Shown here: piece after piece, positions 22,160 to 33,609 of the stretch
Position numbering within the stretch: position 1 is the first letter of the stretch
How the letters are laid out: every line of letters starts with the position of its first letter
DNA from: Macrotis lagotis
Lineage: Eukaryota; Chordata; Mammalia; Peramelemorphia; Peramelidae
Assembly (NCBI RefSeq): GCF_037893015.1
Contig: NC_133658.1
Coordinates: 255,931,356-255,995,355 of the forward strand
Reading direction: 5' to 3'
DNA: 64,000 nucleotides
Translations under genes and position numbers: made by a program
The notes under the pieces: generated by a model
What the model was told of the DNA's origin: nothing
The model's database searches: none
The model's input: only the letters and a program-made list of their open reading frames with translations

Positions 22160-22790
22160 AAGAATATCTACACTAGTGTGCTCCAGTGTGGAGTCCTCTG
22201 AGAATTACCCATGTCACACCCAATAGCATCAGCAGTATTTATCATCTCTTCATCTTTACCATTTGTGTTTCTTTCAAAGAAAAAAAAAATTCTGATTATT
22301 TTTACATGAAGATAGCTTCTCTTTGCTCCTATGATTTGAAAGCCTGTACACCAAAGCCTGAATCGAAGGGAGTTAATTTGTCCTCGTGGCAAGTATAATT
22401 AAAAGACAAGTCTCCTGGGGGATACCTGGAAAATTAAGGTTATTGTTGTCACTATTATTAATTAATTATTATCAGATGCTCGCCTTTAAAAAAATGATCA
22501 GCCTTTCGGTTTTGATGCTCCCTATTATCCTCATTAGGTAATGTGAAATAAAGATGAATGAATCTCAAGCAGATGAATTAATGATTAAGGCAGGCTGGAA
22601 GACTTCAGCTCAGATGCAGTTACTGACTGGCTGATCTCTCCCCCCAGCCCCTTGTAGTCTTCCTACAGCTGGCTGGATTTCAGGTGAGTGTCCAAATGAG
22701 ATTAACACACAGGTTTGTGATTTCAGCCCTAGCTGAAGCCTGATAAACAAGGGAGGGAAAGGCCAGAGCCAGATCCAGTCTTTGTCACAA
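22160..22790. promoter_or_regulatory. Candidate conserved non-coding regulatory block
   Basis: Repeat-free, high-complexity sequence with many homeodomain-type cores: 'taatta' (22396), 'attaattaattat' (about 22455), 'tcattagg' (22531) and 'gaattaatgattaagg' (22575). It also has 'acagctggctgg' (an E-box) and a FOX-like 'tgataaaca' near 22740. The density of such words suggests an enhancer. No alignment to other species was possible, so conservation is not shown. Confidence 0.3.
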
Positions 22791-23525
22791 GGCTGCAAGA
22801 GGGAGGGGGTGTGGGATAGTGATGTCAGGAAGCTTTCCTGGCGAGGATTCTCAGAGCATGTGGGGGTGGGGACCAGGGTCTCAGGTAGCTCCTATCAGTG
22901 CTAATAAGGACTCTACTCCTAGAATCAATGGGGGAACTTAGACCTGCAGGCCCAGATTTGGTATGACAGTATTGTATGTTAAATAAATACCAATAAATTA
23001 TTAAAACATATTGGTTGTGTAGTAACACAGAGACCTAACAATGTAGGGTGTCAGCATGCACTCCTCTTACTCCGGGAAATTCTCCATTTCCTTAATGCCA
23101 GCCGTGACATCCTGGAGACTGACACAAAGCCTTTTTAGGGGAGATTGACACATGTCTAAAATTGCTAAGATTTTTATGTCGTGCTCTTAATACTTGAAAC
23201 CCTGGAAATGCAATTCCTTGCCACAGTGAGGGAGAACAATGTCCCGACAAAATCTCTGCCTGGGGGGGTTTGACTGGGAAGTGGGAGAAACAAAGATGCT
23301 TTCTTTTGGGGGGCTTTTAAGTCATTGTGGAGGGGGAGCACAGAGAAAGGTGAGGAAAGAATTAATGATTAGGGCGTGGGTAAAAGAGTCATCCCTATCC
23401 CCCTGGGGAAAAATATTATGTCTTTGCCCCCTCCCCTTCAAGGGACATCATCAAATTCAAGTAGGGTATCCTGCTAACATCTTGTCACTTGCCTGCCAAA
23501 GGTCTTCCTGAGCAATGGTCTACTT
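22791..23525. other. Unique, comparatively GC-rich sequence
   Basis: No repeat recognised. 23055-23230 is another possible conserved non-coding block. A 90-codon frame at 23239-23511 has no recognisable motif. Confidence 0.35.
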
Positions 23526-23529
23526 GTAT

Positions 23530-23665
23530 GTCTGTGCCACTACCAGGGGGGCTTTAGGTGTGCTCAGCACCCCTTCACTTAAATCCAACCCATTTGAATG
23601 TCACAGGATCACCTCCTGATGTCATGGTCTTCTTTGGAAAGGAAGAACAAACAACATTTTTTTTG
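23530..23665 (-). repeat. Dispersed family A, copy 2 (partial)
   Basis: 'ccccttcacttaaatccaac', 'gatcacctcctgatgtcatg' and 'gtcttctttggaaaggaaga' form the inverted counterpart of the start of the 14985 copy. Confidence 0.65.
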
Positions 23666-23920
23666 CTCTAATTCCTTCCCTACGTTGGACTCAATTTTTT
23701 AGACTAAAGGAGAATGGTGGTTTCTCTGGGGTGATATCAAACCCCCCTCTCTCTTCAGTATTTTTAATGGATTTGTTTTTCTTTAAACAGGCACCAAACA
23801 CAGACCTGTTCTATGTAGCCCAAAACAGGCTCACTTTAAGGATGAATGCTGAAATTGTAACTGGATTGCAATTGTTGATTCATAGAATGCAAGGTTTTAA
23901 TGGGATTTTTACAGAGAGCA
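23666..23920. other. Unique sequence with a splice-acceptor-like tract
   Basis: A pyrimidine tract 'ttgtttttctttaaacag' at about 23773-23790 precedes an open frame. That frame runs straight into a MIR (23925) and shows no protein similarity, so I do not call an exon. Confidence 0.3.
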
Positions 23921-23924
23921 TTAC

Positions 23925-24130
23925 AGATTTAGAGCTGGAAAAGGATCTCAGAGTTCATCAAGTCCAATCACTTGATTTTACAGATGAGGAAACTGAGGTT
24001 CAAAGAGGGAGTAACATAACTACTAAGCTTCAGGTGATGGAAGTAACATAACTAGTAAGTATCCGAAGTAGGATTTGAAACCTTGGGTTCCTGACTATAA
24101 GACCAGTACTTTATCTACTTCATCACCAAA
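23925..24130 (-). mobile_element. MIR3-type SINE, antisense, with internal 32-bp step repeat
   Basis: 'ttttacagatgaggaaactg' followed by 'gagggagtaacataactact'. The 18-base word at 24010-24027 recurs with one change at 24042-24059, an internal tandem duplication. Confidence 0.75.
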
Positions 24131-24416
24131 CAAAAATAGATAACTCTGTTTCTCCCATTGGATCATGAGAGTTTAACTCTATTGACCCTTATGTCATATA
24201 TTACTTTTTTTTTACTTTTATCTCCCCCATTAGAGGGAAGAAAATGGCCTATTCTAGAAAAAAATCTGATAATTTTCCAAAAAAGATGTGACTATAAAAT
24301 AATATGAATTATGACCATCATTTTCCTGACAGTCTCTTCTCAAATACTGCTCACTGCTCTGAGGCTCTTTTTATATGGACAAAGGGAAAAGGAAAACTGT
24401 GTATGATTGAAGAGGA

Positions 24417-24462
24417 GATAATAATAATAATAAATAATAATAATAACAACAACAGCAGCAGC
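24417..24462. repeat. Compound (ATA)n(AAC)n(AGC)n microsatellite
   Basis: Successive 'ata', 'aac' and 'agc' trinucleotide runs. It abuts the antisense MIR that follows. Confidence 0.85.
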
Positions 24463-24765
24463 TTATATGTAGATGATACTTCATGGTTATAAAAGGTACT
24501 TACCTTTTCTCACCTGATTCTCACGATGATTTTGCAAGGTTAAGTAATATAACACTTTTTTATAGATGATTTAAAAAATCAAGTAGATTCATAACTCTCA
24601 CGTCTATAGCACATTATAGTTTTCAAAAAATCACTTTCCCCTTAACATCAGGATGAAGGACATTGCTTAGAGAAGTTAAACCACCTACCCATTGACTCAC
24701 AGCTAAAAAAACATTAGAGCCAGGACTTGGACTCAGATCCTCTGTTGCAAATTCAAGATTCTTTT
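24463..24765 (-). mobile_element. MIR-type SINE fragments, antisense
   Basis: 'gattctcacgatgattttgc' (first piece), then 'attatagttttcaaaaaatc', 'cattgactcacagctaaaaa' and 'ggacttggactcagatcctc'. Probably one rearranged or two overlapping MIRs. Confidence 0.6.
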
Positions 24766-24774
24766 CATTAATTT

Positions 24775-25005
24775 GTTTTTTTTTTCAATCACATCTAATT
24801 CTTCATGAACCTTTTTGGGGAGTTTTCTTGGCAGAGATACTAAAGTGGTTTATTATTTCCTTCTACAGCTCATTTTACAGAAGGACACTGAAACAGGTTA
24901 AGTGATTTGCACAAGGTCACACAGCTAGTAAATGTCTGAGGGCAGATTTGAACTCAGGAAGAGGAGTTTTGCTAACCTCCAGGCCCAGTGTTCTACCGAC
25001 TCTTC
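24775..25005 (-). mobile_element. MAR1-type SINE
   Basis: 'tggggagttttcttggcaga', 'acaggttaagtgatttgcac' and 'cagatttgaactcaggaaga' in antisense MAR1 order. Diverged. Confidence 0.85.
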
Positions 25006-26580
25006 TTTATTTTGAAAAAAAAAAATTCTTCCCAGAGTTCTCATGGACCTTTTATCTTGCAAGATAAAAATGAATTTCCTTATTGATTATTTATTTAAAA
25101 TCTTTTTTTTAGAAAAAAATAACACTGACTACTTTGTTTTGGAAGGCTTCTATACCTGCTCTCAGTTTCTTCATGCTAACTTTCAAACATATTCCTGTAA
25201 CCAATTACATGCTCAAAGAAAGGCCAACCAATAAAAAGACAACTGTTACAACTATCACCACCACCACCACAACCACTATAACAGTAAAATCCTGGGATCC
25301 ACCCTTAAAATTCTATTCTCCAACCTCCTTGCCTCCAGTGGCTTAGCTAACCTAACATCAGTCTTAATTCCTTTTGAAATAAAGCACCCAATTTAATTAG
25401 GAACCTGTCCTTTTCTCTTATTAGCAAAGTGGACTATGCAGACAAGAAATGGCAAGCAGTTGATTCAAGACCTGCTGAAGAACTCAAGGGCTCTGGCTTC
25501 ACCTACTAGGGTTACTTTGTCAGATTGCATTTGGTTCTGAAGCTCTTTAGAATGTTCACAAAAAGAGTGAATTAGTTCACAGCTTACCCATCCCTCCGGC
25601 TGCCCTAGAGTGTTATAATTTTAAAAGCAAGAAATGACGTCTATGTTAGTGATGTGAAAAACAAGGGAGAAAATCAAGCTAGAGAGTGCCTATCCACCAA
25701 GTCCTGCCTGTAAATAAGGCCAATCTCACTACAGTAATGGGCCAGCACAGACAATGATGATGTTTTCTTTTGTCTGAATACCCTCTACTTGAAAGACTTC
25801 TAAGTTAGTTTTAAACACTCCCATGAACCCTCCTACTCCTCCCCCCCATTTGCAACCACTGCAGTAAAGGCTCCAGAAGAGGAATCACCTAAAACATGAA
25901 TTTGAACACAGTAGGTCTCCAATAAATAGGAACTTAAACCTCAGGTTTGCCAAGCCAAAGGATGTTGAGTTTTTTAACATGGGTTTCCAGATGGAGAATT
26001 AGAACTGTGTAATTCTTTAGTGAGGAGAGAATGGTTTCATGGGCCATTTCTATAATCCATAATACCTTAGCTATATGCGGGCAAGAAAGGCAGGAGAGTT
26101 CCAGTCATTTTTGCATCACAGAATAAAGTATATTTTAAATTGAAGTAGCTGTATAAACTTCATGTCACGATCCAATCACTGTGGGAGGGGCAAGGTTTCC
26201 ACTTCTTTGGAAATCCTTATTGGTGAAAATGTAAATATACAATATCTGTGTATCAGGATGATGATGACTATGTGTATTGCCAGAGAAGAATTGAAACCTT
26301 TAAAACTGAATGTTTCCCACTTACCCTTAAGAAACTGGAAGCCAGCTTGGCTTGATAAAGCTGGGCTTAACACCCATGTGTTCACATAGAAATTGAGTAC
26401 AACAAATTTTGTGAACTCTTGGTGGAACTCAATCTCTGTTTAATTATTCCTAATATTGAGTCCTTTAGTTTGACAATCAATATATTAGGTTATTTGTTAA
26501 CTTGTTCCTTAGATTTATACTGGCTGGTCTTCTGATCCATACACTGCCCATCATTACTGGGGGAGTTGGGGGGAGGGGGG
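25006..26580. other. Mostly unique sequence with a small (ACC)n
   Basis: A short (ACC)n run at 25255-25276 is the only repeat I recognise. The frames at 25043-25346 and 26162-26389 have no recognisable domains. G-rich words end the stretch near 26560-26585. Confidence 0.4.
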
Positions 26581-26584
26581 AGAG

Positions 26585-26765
26585 GCAAGGTGATCTGGCA
26601 GACAGAACACTGGCTTCAGAGTCAGAGAAACTGAAAGCAAATTCTACTTCTGATGCTTGCTGATTGTGTGACCAATTGATCTATTTGGGTGTTGGTTTCC
26701 TCATCTATGAAAAGAGTGAGTTGGGCTAAATGACCCCTGAAGTCCTCTCTAGTCATAGACAGATG
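26585..26765 (+). mobile_element. MIR SINE with marsupial 3' module
   Basis: 'aacactggcttcagagtcag', 'ggtttcctcatctatgaaaa' and 'gagttgggctaaatgacccc', in sense. Confidence 0.75.
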
Positions 26766-28585
26766 ATTCTCCACCTGGACCCTCAGCCTGGCAACAGGGG
26801 TAGCTACATCAGAGAATGTATGGCCAGGGTTGCCCTTCTGGTCCCTCTTTGAGTAAGATCCTTGTTGTCAGAGATTTTCTTCACTCTTCAGTGCCATGGA
26901 AGATTGAGTGGGGGCAAGAGGAACCAAACAGAGGGATCCCTGGTGCATTCAAGCCTTTGTTTATAGATCTTTAGCAATTTGAGACTAGCAGATGAGGTTG
27001 GGAATCATGCCTATTGAATCAACATTAAAGGTAATGGGGCTTTGAAGTGAAATCGAAGTCAATGGGGGAAAAGATTTGATTTATAGATATTTGATTAGAC
27101 TAAAACTTTTTAGGAAGTCATCCATTGTATAAAGTGAGGTTCACCTGAGCCAGAGATCAGTTTAAGCTTTCATTTTATTTGATCTGATTGAGTAAAACAA
27201 GACATCATAACAGCATCCTTTCTTCCCCAGTCCTGTAAATCTTGCCTTCCATGTTGGTGAAAAATGTCCTCCACCTTCTCCAGGAATATCTACATTAGTC
27301 AAAGAATGTACCTTCTCCAATGGCTGTCTACTCTCATTAAATTGCTTTCAGAGTACACAATGCCTCTGAAAGTGCATTGAAAATAATGTGCATTATTCAA
27401 ATGGCTTTCAATGTACTCAGGAAAAAGGAGGTGCCCACAGATGGGAATGATTTTAAGTAGCTCATCGGCACTGCAGGAAATTCACTTTCCCTTTGATTCG
27501 TATGCCATTTCACAGGAGGTAGGAGTATTTCCAGGGCAGACACAATTTTGCTGGGGGGGGGTGCTTTCAGTTCCCCAAACTGGCGTATGGTGAAGAGGCC
27601 CCATACACTTGAAAATACACACCAAATGCCTTGTAATTTTCCAAGGGAACAATCCTTTATGTCTCTCCATTCTGCCTTAGAAGTGCAGAAAGATGTTTTT
27701 ACTAAGTGGGATTATTTTCTCCCACGTGGAGTTTTAGACCCTGTAACAAATGTAATGAAATATGTCAGCCTTTGAGCTAGAAACAGAGAACTAAAGGGTG
27801 ATGCTCCTCTTATTTGCCAATAATAATAATAATTTTTAATAGGTTTAATATTTTCCCCCCTCTAATTTTTCAGGTCAAATTGGAGGCAATGTGCCAGCCC
27901 CAAAGAGATGTATGGTGTACAAGGTAGAGGGCAAAGTTTCTAGATAAAGGGCACTGGAATCTCTCTTAAATGTTTTACATGCAATTAAATAGACAAATGT
28001 ATTTGTGTGCCAGCATCTCATAGGGACTGTACTTGATGTATGTCACCAAATAGTTTCTTCAACACTGGTGGAATTATAGAACTCTTATACCTCATAATGA
28101 TCAAAGCTTGGAATCCCCACACCCACTTAGGATTGACACATTAGAGTCCCCACCTGGCCCTCAGAGCCAAGGATGCTTATTTCTGGGTCTTATGTGTACT
28201 TGATAGGGACTTTTAACGACTGTCAAGAAAATTTCTCTGACATCTATGTGGAGTTTCTTTTGCCAAAAGTTCCTCTTTGAGGTTTCCCATTAGAATAAGG
28301 CAGCAACTATGATTCTAGAGGTCTGAAGATGAAAAATGATACCTTACCAAATGACAACAGAATAAATATTAGGAAAGAGATACACATTTTTGAGCGTTGC
28401 CAATATGGGATTTGTTTTGCTTAATTATATACAATTGATACAAGAGTTTTGTTTTTCTTTCCTTACCCACCTCCCACCCCACCAGTGCAAGTGTTTGGGG
28501 AGGAGAGAAAATAAATGTGTCCTATATTGGAAAAAAATATATATAATTTGATTTTTAAAAGGCATGAATGCATCTGAATATCAAA
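26766..28585. other. Unique 1.8 kb, no gene identified
   Basis: No repeat recognised apart from short homopolymers (a G run at 27553-27561 and an AAT run at 27823-27832). Contains the imperfect stem-loop listed separately at 27345-27425. Confidence 0.4.
27345..27425. other. Imperfect long inverted repeat (stem-loop)
   Basis: The centre 'aataatg-tg-cattatt' is a perfect 7-bp stem. Outside it 'ttga' pairs with 'tcaa', 'tgaaag' with 'ctttca', and 'gagtaca' (27351) with 'tgtactc' (27412), separated by a large bulge on the 5' side. It resembles a poor hairpin precursor. No known microRNA is recognised. Confidence 0.35.
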
Positions 28586-28589
28586 AGCG

Positions 28590-28710
28590 CCCTCTGAGAT
28601 TGTCCAGTTCAATTCCCCACTCTCAGATAAACTGAAGATCAAAGATAATTCCAAGTAGTGAGTAACAGACGTCAGAACTTTCATCCCATGTCTCTTGGTT
28701 TCAGATTTAG
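28590..28710 (-). mobile_element. MIR3-type SINE fragment, antisense
   Basis: 'ctctgagattgtccagttca' and 'cagataaactgaagatcaaa'. Diverged. Confidence 0.5.
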
Positions 28711-29295
28711 CCTTTTTTCACTACTCTGTAGTTTATGTTACTTTGCTTGCAAATCTACCAGTTCTGTTCTTTCCATTTTACAGCCCAACTCACAGAAAAT
28801 CATCAGTTTATTCAGTTCCCAAATGAAGAGACCCAAACTAGTTTGGGAATATTTAAGATGCCTGAAGTGATTTACTTTTTTGGAAAGTGTCCTTTATCAA
28901 TATAAGCACATATTCTCATGTGGTTCATTTTGGGCATTTGAAAATATTAAAAAAAATATTCCAGCATTTCAGGGATTTAAATTTGACCCCCCAAATTGAA
29001 AATGTTTTGAGCTCTATGGGTCCATAATATGCAAATTCTAGCATTGCTAATAAACATTTACAATATAAACATGCACAAAACTCTCTCTATATAAGTCCCC
29101 TTTGAGTCACCAAAGCAACTGATACTGTATTTAGGCCAACATCTCACACCACATTAAATAAATTGGCTTCCTCTTATTGTAATGCCTTGTCACTGACTCT
29201 TCACAGTCTTCAGCACAAATAAGTTCCATTTCCAAGGCACTGGTATCATATACTGAGGGAAGTTCTCCAGAAGGGCACCACAGACCTGTGCCACA
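28711..29295. other. No recognisable feature
   Basis: AT-rich, unique-looking sequence without coding signal. Confidence 0.4.
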
Positions 29296-29373
29296 TTAGA
29301 ATTACATATAGCTCTCTCCATAGTCACTCCATTCTTAGAATTACATATAGCTCTCTCCATAGTCACTCCATTC
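29296..29373. repeat. Perfect 39-bp tandem duplication
   Basis: The unit beginning 'ttagaattacatatagctct' occurs at 29296-29334 and again at 29335-29373 with no difference by eye. Because 39 is divisible by 3, the minus-strand frame shows a 13-residue repeat, but that frame has no other coding sign. Confidence 0.95.
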
Positions 29374-29430
29374 TTATAAGCATCTGTACCTATCATATAT
29401 TTGGAATCGCAAGCACCAATTCTTTCAAAA

Positions 29431-29436
29431 CATATA

Positions 29437-29519
<83 letters not shown>
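29431..29519. repeat. (TA)n(GA)n compound microsatellite
   Basis: About 64 bases of alternating TA with one interruption, followed directly by about 25 bases of GA. Open frames on both strands here are artefacts. Confidence 0.95.
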
Positions 29520-31135
29520 TATACTTCTGGATTTACACCTGCTGTGTCCTTACCTATTTTTATATATGCATATGCATATTGCATAGTAATAGTGATTTCA
29601 TGCATTAAATTTTACTATTCCCCAATTTCACTATTTATCGTTCTACTGAATAATTCAGTTAGTGTATGGACTTGGTGGACTTTTGCTTGATAAATTCCCT
29701 ACTCTGAGTCTAGCCTTACATTGGAATTTTTAATCAGGTTGAAACCTATCAAATAGAGATCAAAGCTGAGAATAATGATGCTACCAATATATATTTTAGC
29801 CAAATGATGTTCCTTACAACATACATCCTCAAATCACTTAGTTGCTAGCTAAAGTGTAAGAGAATTTATGATGCTAAATAAAACCAGAAAAAAGATGTTT
29901 TAATAAGATGAAAATCCAAATGTTAAAATAATGAGCCATCTGCATGGGTGGCCCTCTCCTGAGAGATGCCAAGAGCTTTACCATCTGTGAAACATTTACC
30001 AGCTGTTTCCTTCTCTTTTTTGTGAGAACGTAAGAAATCCTTGCAGTTGGTGTTTCTAAGTGATACATCACAGGGAAGAAAGCAGGTTCGCCCAACTTCA
30101 GGAATGCTAGCCTGGGCTGAATTAACCTAATAATGGTTGCTGCCCCTGCAGGGGCACATGCTGGTGTCCCACACTCCCTTTCACAACATACCTCCAGCCT
30201 CCAGACCCATCCAGTTCAGAAGCCCTGAAAGGAGCAGCAGCAGATGGAAGAGGAAGAGGAAGAAGAAATAAATAACATCCCCCAAGGTCATTTAAAAACT
30301 GGTCCTTGGAAGGGAAAGGCAATGCCTGTTCGTTTGCTAGCTGGAAAGTTAGTTTTCCCTTCTGAGTATTCAAGCCAGGTTTGGGCTAAATTGTGATGGA
30401 GCTGCCTGTGATGGAGAAAGGTGTCTTAAGTTGTCCAAATATTTTTGAACCTGTCTCTCTTTCTCCTTTCTCTTCTCTGATCACTGTTTCATACATCTGC
30501 CAGTCAACCATGTATCCCTGCTGCTTTTGCTTGATGAGTGCCTTCTCTAGGTTGTCTGAGTTATATATGGTCTCAGGATCAGAACAGAGAACTGTGCATG
30601 CATTTAACTTTGGGGGTCAAAATCATCAAAGGCCCTGAAATCAAGCAATAAGAACCCAAGTTGGTGGGCAGACCCACAATGCTTTCCCATTGTCTCCAAA
30701 CTACATTTTTTCTCTCTTCTCTGCCATCAAAAATGTAAGGCAAGAACATTTCATTTTTCTTCCAGTGCAATCATTTTATTAACTGACAAAGCAAATTTCA
30801 AGAAACATAACCTAACAAGGAGACCTGATGGTAATATGCAGTTATTCTTTTGTCCTTATAGGTATTATAAGTGGTGATTCTGGAAAAAAAAATTGGGCAA
30901 TATTTCTAAAATTATTTTTAAGGCCACCTGCAGGTAGATTAAAAAAAAAGAAAGGCTCTACTTCCCTTATCTATTTAAGTTAAACCAAACATTTTCAATG
31001 AAATAAAGACTTATGAATCCATTTTAGTAGTGAGTCAGCTCTAACAGCAATATTGTCCCCTATAACTAAAAGATCATTTCCTATATATTGATTTATAATA
31101 GGAAAAGGGGGGAGTTTGATGGAGGGAAAGCATAC
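29520..31135. other. Unique 1.6 kb, no gene identified
   Basis: No repeat recognised. A minus-strand frame free of stops for 77 codons (30386-30616) lies near an acceptor-like 'cttgatttcag', but it has no start, donor or similarity that supports an exon. The 83-codon minus-strand frame at 30122-30373 likewise matches nothing known to me. Confidence 0.35.
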
Positions 31136-31139
31136 TGAA

Positions 31140-31262
31140 TATCAATACAACAAAGTTTTAAAGTATTTATCATGTGCTGGGTTCTATAATTAGGTGTTAG
31201 AGGTACCAGGACTGAAAAAAATAAAGAAAAAATGAGCCCTTGAGAAATTTGCAATTTATTAG
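31140..31262 (-). mobile_element. L2 LINE 3' end, antisense
   Basis: 'agtatttatcatgtgctggg' followed by 'ttagaggtaccaggactgaa' and 'cttgagaaatttgcaa'. Confidence 0.65.
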
Positions 31263-31600
31263 ATCATAAAACTCAGAAAACATGAGCTCAAGTTCCACCA
31301 TTGCCATTTACTGACTGTATGATCTTGGACAAGTCACTTTCCTTTCCTTTTTTTTTTTTGGTAAGGCATTGGGGTTAAGTGACTTGCCCAGGGTCACACA
31401 GCTAGGTAATTATTAAGTGTCTGAAACTGAATTTGAACACAGGTCCTCCTGACTCCAAGACCAATGTTATATCTACTATGCCACCTAGCTGCCTCCACTT
31501 TCCTTTTCTGAATCCCAGTTACCTCATCAGTAAAATAGACCAGCTCATCTCTAAGATCTCTAGAATATCTAACATATTATGGTTCTATGAATAATATATT
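31263..31600 (+). mobile_element. MIR SINE, split by a SINE
   Basis: 'gagctcaagttccaccattg', 'tgactgtatgatcttggaca' then, after the insert, 'gaatcccagttacctcatca' and 'tattatggttctatg'. Confidence 0.8.
31346..31496 (-). mobile_element. WSINE1/SINE1_MD-type SINE
   Basis: Poly-T start, 'attggggttaagtgacttgc', 'taggtaattattaagtgtct' and 'tgccacctagctgcctcc'. A 10-bp direct repeat 'actttccttt' (31336-31345 and 31497-31506) flanks it and the host MIR is continuous across it. Confidence 0.9.
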
Positions 31601-32420
31601 TCCCATCAGAAAAGAATTAAGGAAGTTGTTTTTTCAGGACACTTTAAAAAATAAAATTAAACTTAATTTCTAAATCAATGAAAGCTCCTTCCTAGACTTT
31701 GCTAGTTCATCCTAAAAGACAGTATTAAACACTTGTCAATAAAATGAATAGTCTTCTGATCAAGCAAGAGACAGTGTACCTGACCATGGATATGATGAAT
31801 TGATGTTAATCTACTACATCTCCCCATACTGAGGGCAGGGAGTATATTTTTTCTTTAACATTTAAATTCAAAGGGAATTCACTCTTGTTTAAAAGATGGT
31901 AAAAACCAAAGACCCTCTATGTCATGTCCATGATCTCTGTTTGGTGATTAAAAGTCAGTAAACATTGAATCAGAGATGCAAAAGAAAAAAAAAAGAAAAG
32001 AAAAAGAGAAATCATCTCTTTCCCCAATTTTCTGACCTCTTCTTATCTTTATTGGAATAATATTTATAGTCTCTTGTCTCTTTGCTCCTCTGCAAATTCA
32101 CAGCCCAGGTGCTGTGGAGGTGGGTGATATGGGTCTTTCCCCTCTGTTCTGCTAGGCTGGCCTAGATCTGGTAGCTAGGTATCATGTTCATTCTGGCCTG
32201 TGCATCCTGTTAGCCAGGATGAATGCCAGTGCTAAACTAGGAAACAGGTTGGAATCATTAACCCCCATTACACTTGCAAACTTTTTTTGCTGTCTTATTT
32301 TATTACTGTTGAATTTTTCTTACAAACAGCAATACATTGTTTTCTTTAAGACACATATTGGATAAAGAAGAAAATAGGAATGAGGGCAGCCAAAATAGGA
32401 ACAAGTATAGCTCCCAAAAT
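31601..32420. other. No named repeat; A-rich run at 31979-32010
   Basis: Unique-looking. 32040-32270 is a little more GC-rich and has no repeat similarity. No gene is seen. Confidence 0.4.
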
Positions 32421-32424
32421 TGAT

Positions 32425-32930
32425 TCATTCGACAAACATTTAGCTAGCCCAAACCATGCAAACAAGGGCTTATACCAAGTACTGACATACATTTAAAAAT
32501 TTTTTTAAAAAAATGAAATAAATCAATCTAATTCAATAAATATTTATAAAGCACATACTATGGGTGGCAGTTAAGTTACACAATGGCTAGAGTACTGGAC
32601 CTGGAGTCAGGAAGAAGTGAATTCAAATCCTAATCTCAGACACTTACTAATTGTATGATATTGGGCAAGTCACTTAACCTTGGTTTGCTTCAATCTGCTG
32701 GAGAAGGAAATGGCAAACCACTTCAGTATCTTTGTCAAGAAAACCCCATGCTTTCTTGGTATGGTCTATGGGATCATGTTTAGTCATATACTATTAAAAA
32801 ATTGAACAGCAACAGTGTGCCAGTGCTGGGGATACAAGTAATTAAATCAAAAACAGTCCCCACCCTCAAAGGATTCTAAAAAAAAATGGAGACAACACAC
32901 AAAAGGAGGCAGAAATGCAGAGAGAATAGA
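32425..32930 (-). mobile_element. L2 LINE 3' ends, antisense, split by a MAR1
   Basis: One piece at 32425-32490. A second starts at 32530 ('ttcaataaatatttataaag', 'cacatactatggg') and resumes after the SINE at about 32817 ('tgtgccagtgctggggatac', 'cagtccccaccctcaaagga'). Confidence 0.75.
32566..32816 (+). mobile_element. MAR1-type SINE
   Basis: Sense MAR1: 'tggacctggagtcaggaaga', 'gtgaattcaaatcctaatct', 'gctggagaaggaaatggcaa' and 'gtcaagaaaaccccatgc', ending 'aattgaacagcaacag'. Inserted in an antisense L2. Confidence 0.9.
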
Positions 32931-33225
32931 GGTCACTAGGGTCATCTTGTTCCAAGGAACTGAACCCAGGAATAATCACAATTGCAAAGAGGAGTGACCT
33001 TAGTCCAGTTTCTAACCTCTATAAAGGAAGGCATTAGTACTCCAGCCTCCACTCCTACAGTCAGAGAGCAGTGCTGTCAGTCAAAGCTTGAGTAACAACA
33101 TGATGGTAAGCCTAGAGGAGCTTATGGGGAGGTGCATAAAGAATAGAATGACATAAAAAATCTTAACCCCTGACCTCAAGTTCTTTATAATAAGACTTTT
33201 CTTTTTTTTTAAACTGGGCTGCTAG
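32931..33225. other. No recognisable feature
   Basis: Apparently unique. Confidence 0.35.
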
Positions 33226-33371
33226 GGGCAGCTAGGTGGCACAGTGAATAGAGCACCTGCCCTGGAGTCAGGAGTACCTGGGTTCAAATCTGGTCTCAGA
33301 CACTTAATAATTACCTAGCTGTGTGGCCTTGGGCAAGCTACTTAACCCCATTGCCTTGCAAAACCCTAAAG
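33226..33371 (+). mobile_element. WSINE1/SINE1_MD-type SINE
   Basis: Sense SINE with a nearly consensus 5' head 'gggcagctaggtggcacagt', then 'acttaataattacctagctg' and 'cccattgccttgcaaaaccc'. Flanked by an imperfect repeat 'ctgggctgctag' (33214-33225) and 'atggactgctag' (33374-33385). Confidence 0.9.
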
Positions 33372-33385
33372 AAATGGACTGCTAG

Positions 33386-33585
33386 TCTCATTGGCAAAGG
33401 CTGAGGAAGGAAACTGCCCCTTCCAATACATATGAGCTGAAGCTTTGCAAATTAGTCTGAGTTTTGTGGGGGAATTTAGAAGCCAGGTGATTTGTCTAGG
33501 ATTGCATAGTCAATATTTGTGGGGTCAAGGACTTGAAACCAAGTCTTTCTGACTTAAATGCCATTATACTGACTCAACATAGACT
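33386..33585 (-). mobile_element. MIR-related SINE, antisense
   Basis: 'aggtgatttgtctaggattg' and 'cttgaaaccaagtctttctg' in antisense order. The 5' part ('tctcattggcaaaggctgag') recalls an extended marsupial MIR module. Confidence 0.6.
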
Positions 33586-33609
33586 TAATAAATAGCATAC
33601 ACAAGGCAG

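Noticed and set aside
23731..24051. 106-codon frame preceded by a splice-acceptor-like pyrimidine tract
   Set aside because: The frame continues into an antisense MIR3, has no donor and no known similarity.
29393..29605. Tyr/Ile and Arg/Glu repeat frames
   Set aside because: Translations of the (TA)n(GA)n microsatellite.
30386..30616. 77-codon stop-free minus-strand stretch with an acceptor-like 'cttgatttcag' nearby
   Set aside because: The frame does not connect properly to the acceptor, there is no donor consensus, and the translation matches no protein family known to me.
33226..33371. Possible tRNA gene suggested by 'ggttcaaatctgg' (B-box-like)
   Set aside because: The word belongs to the tRNA-derived head of a WSINE1-type SINE; no cloverleaf can be formed.
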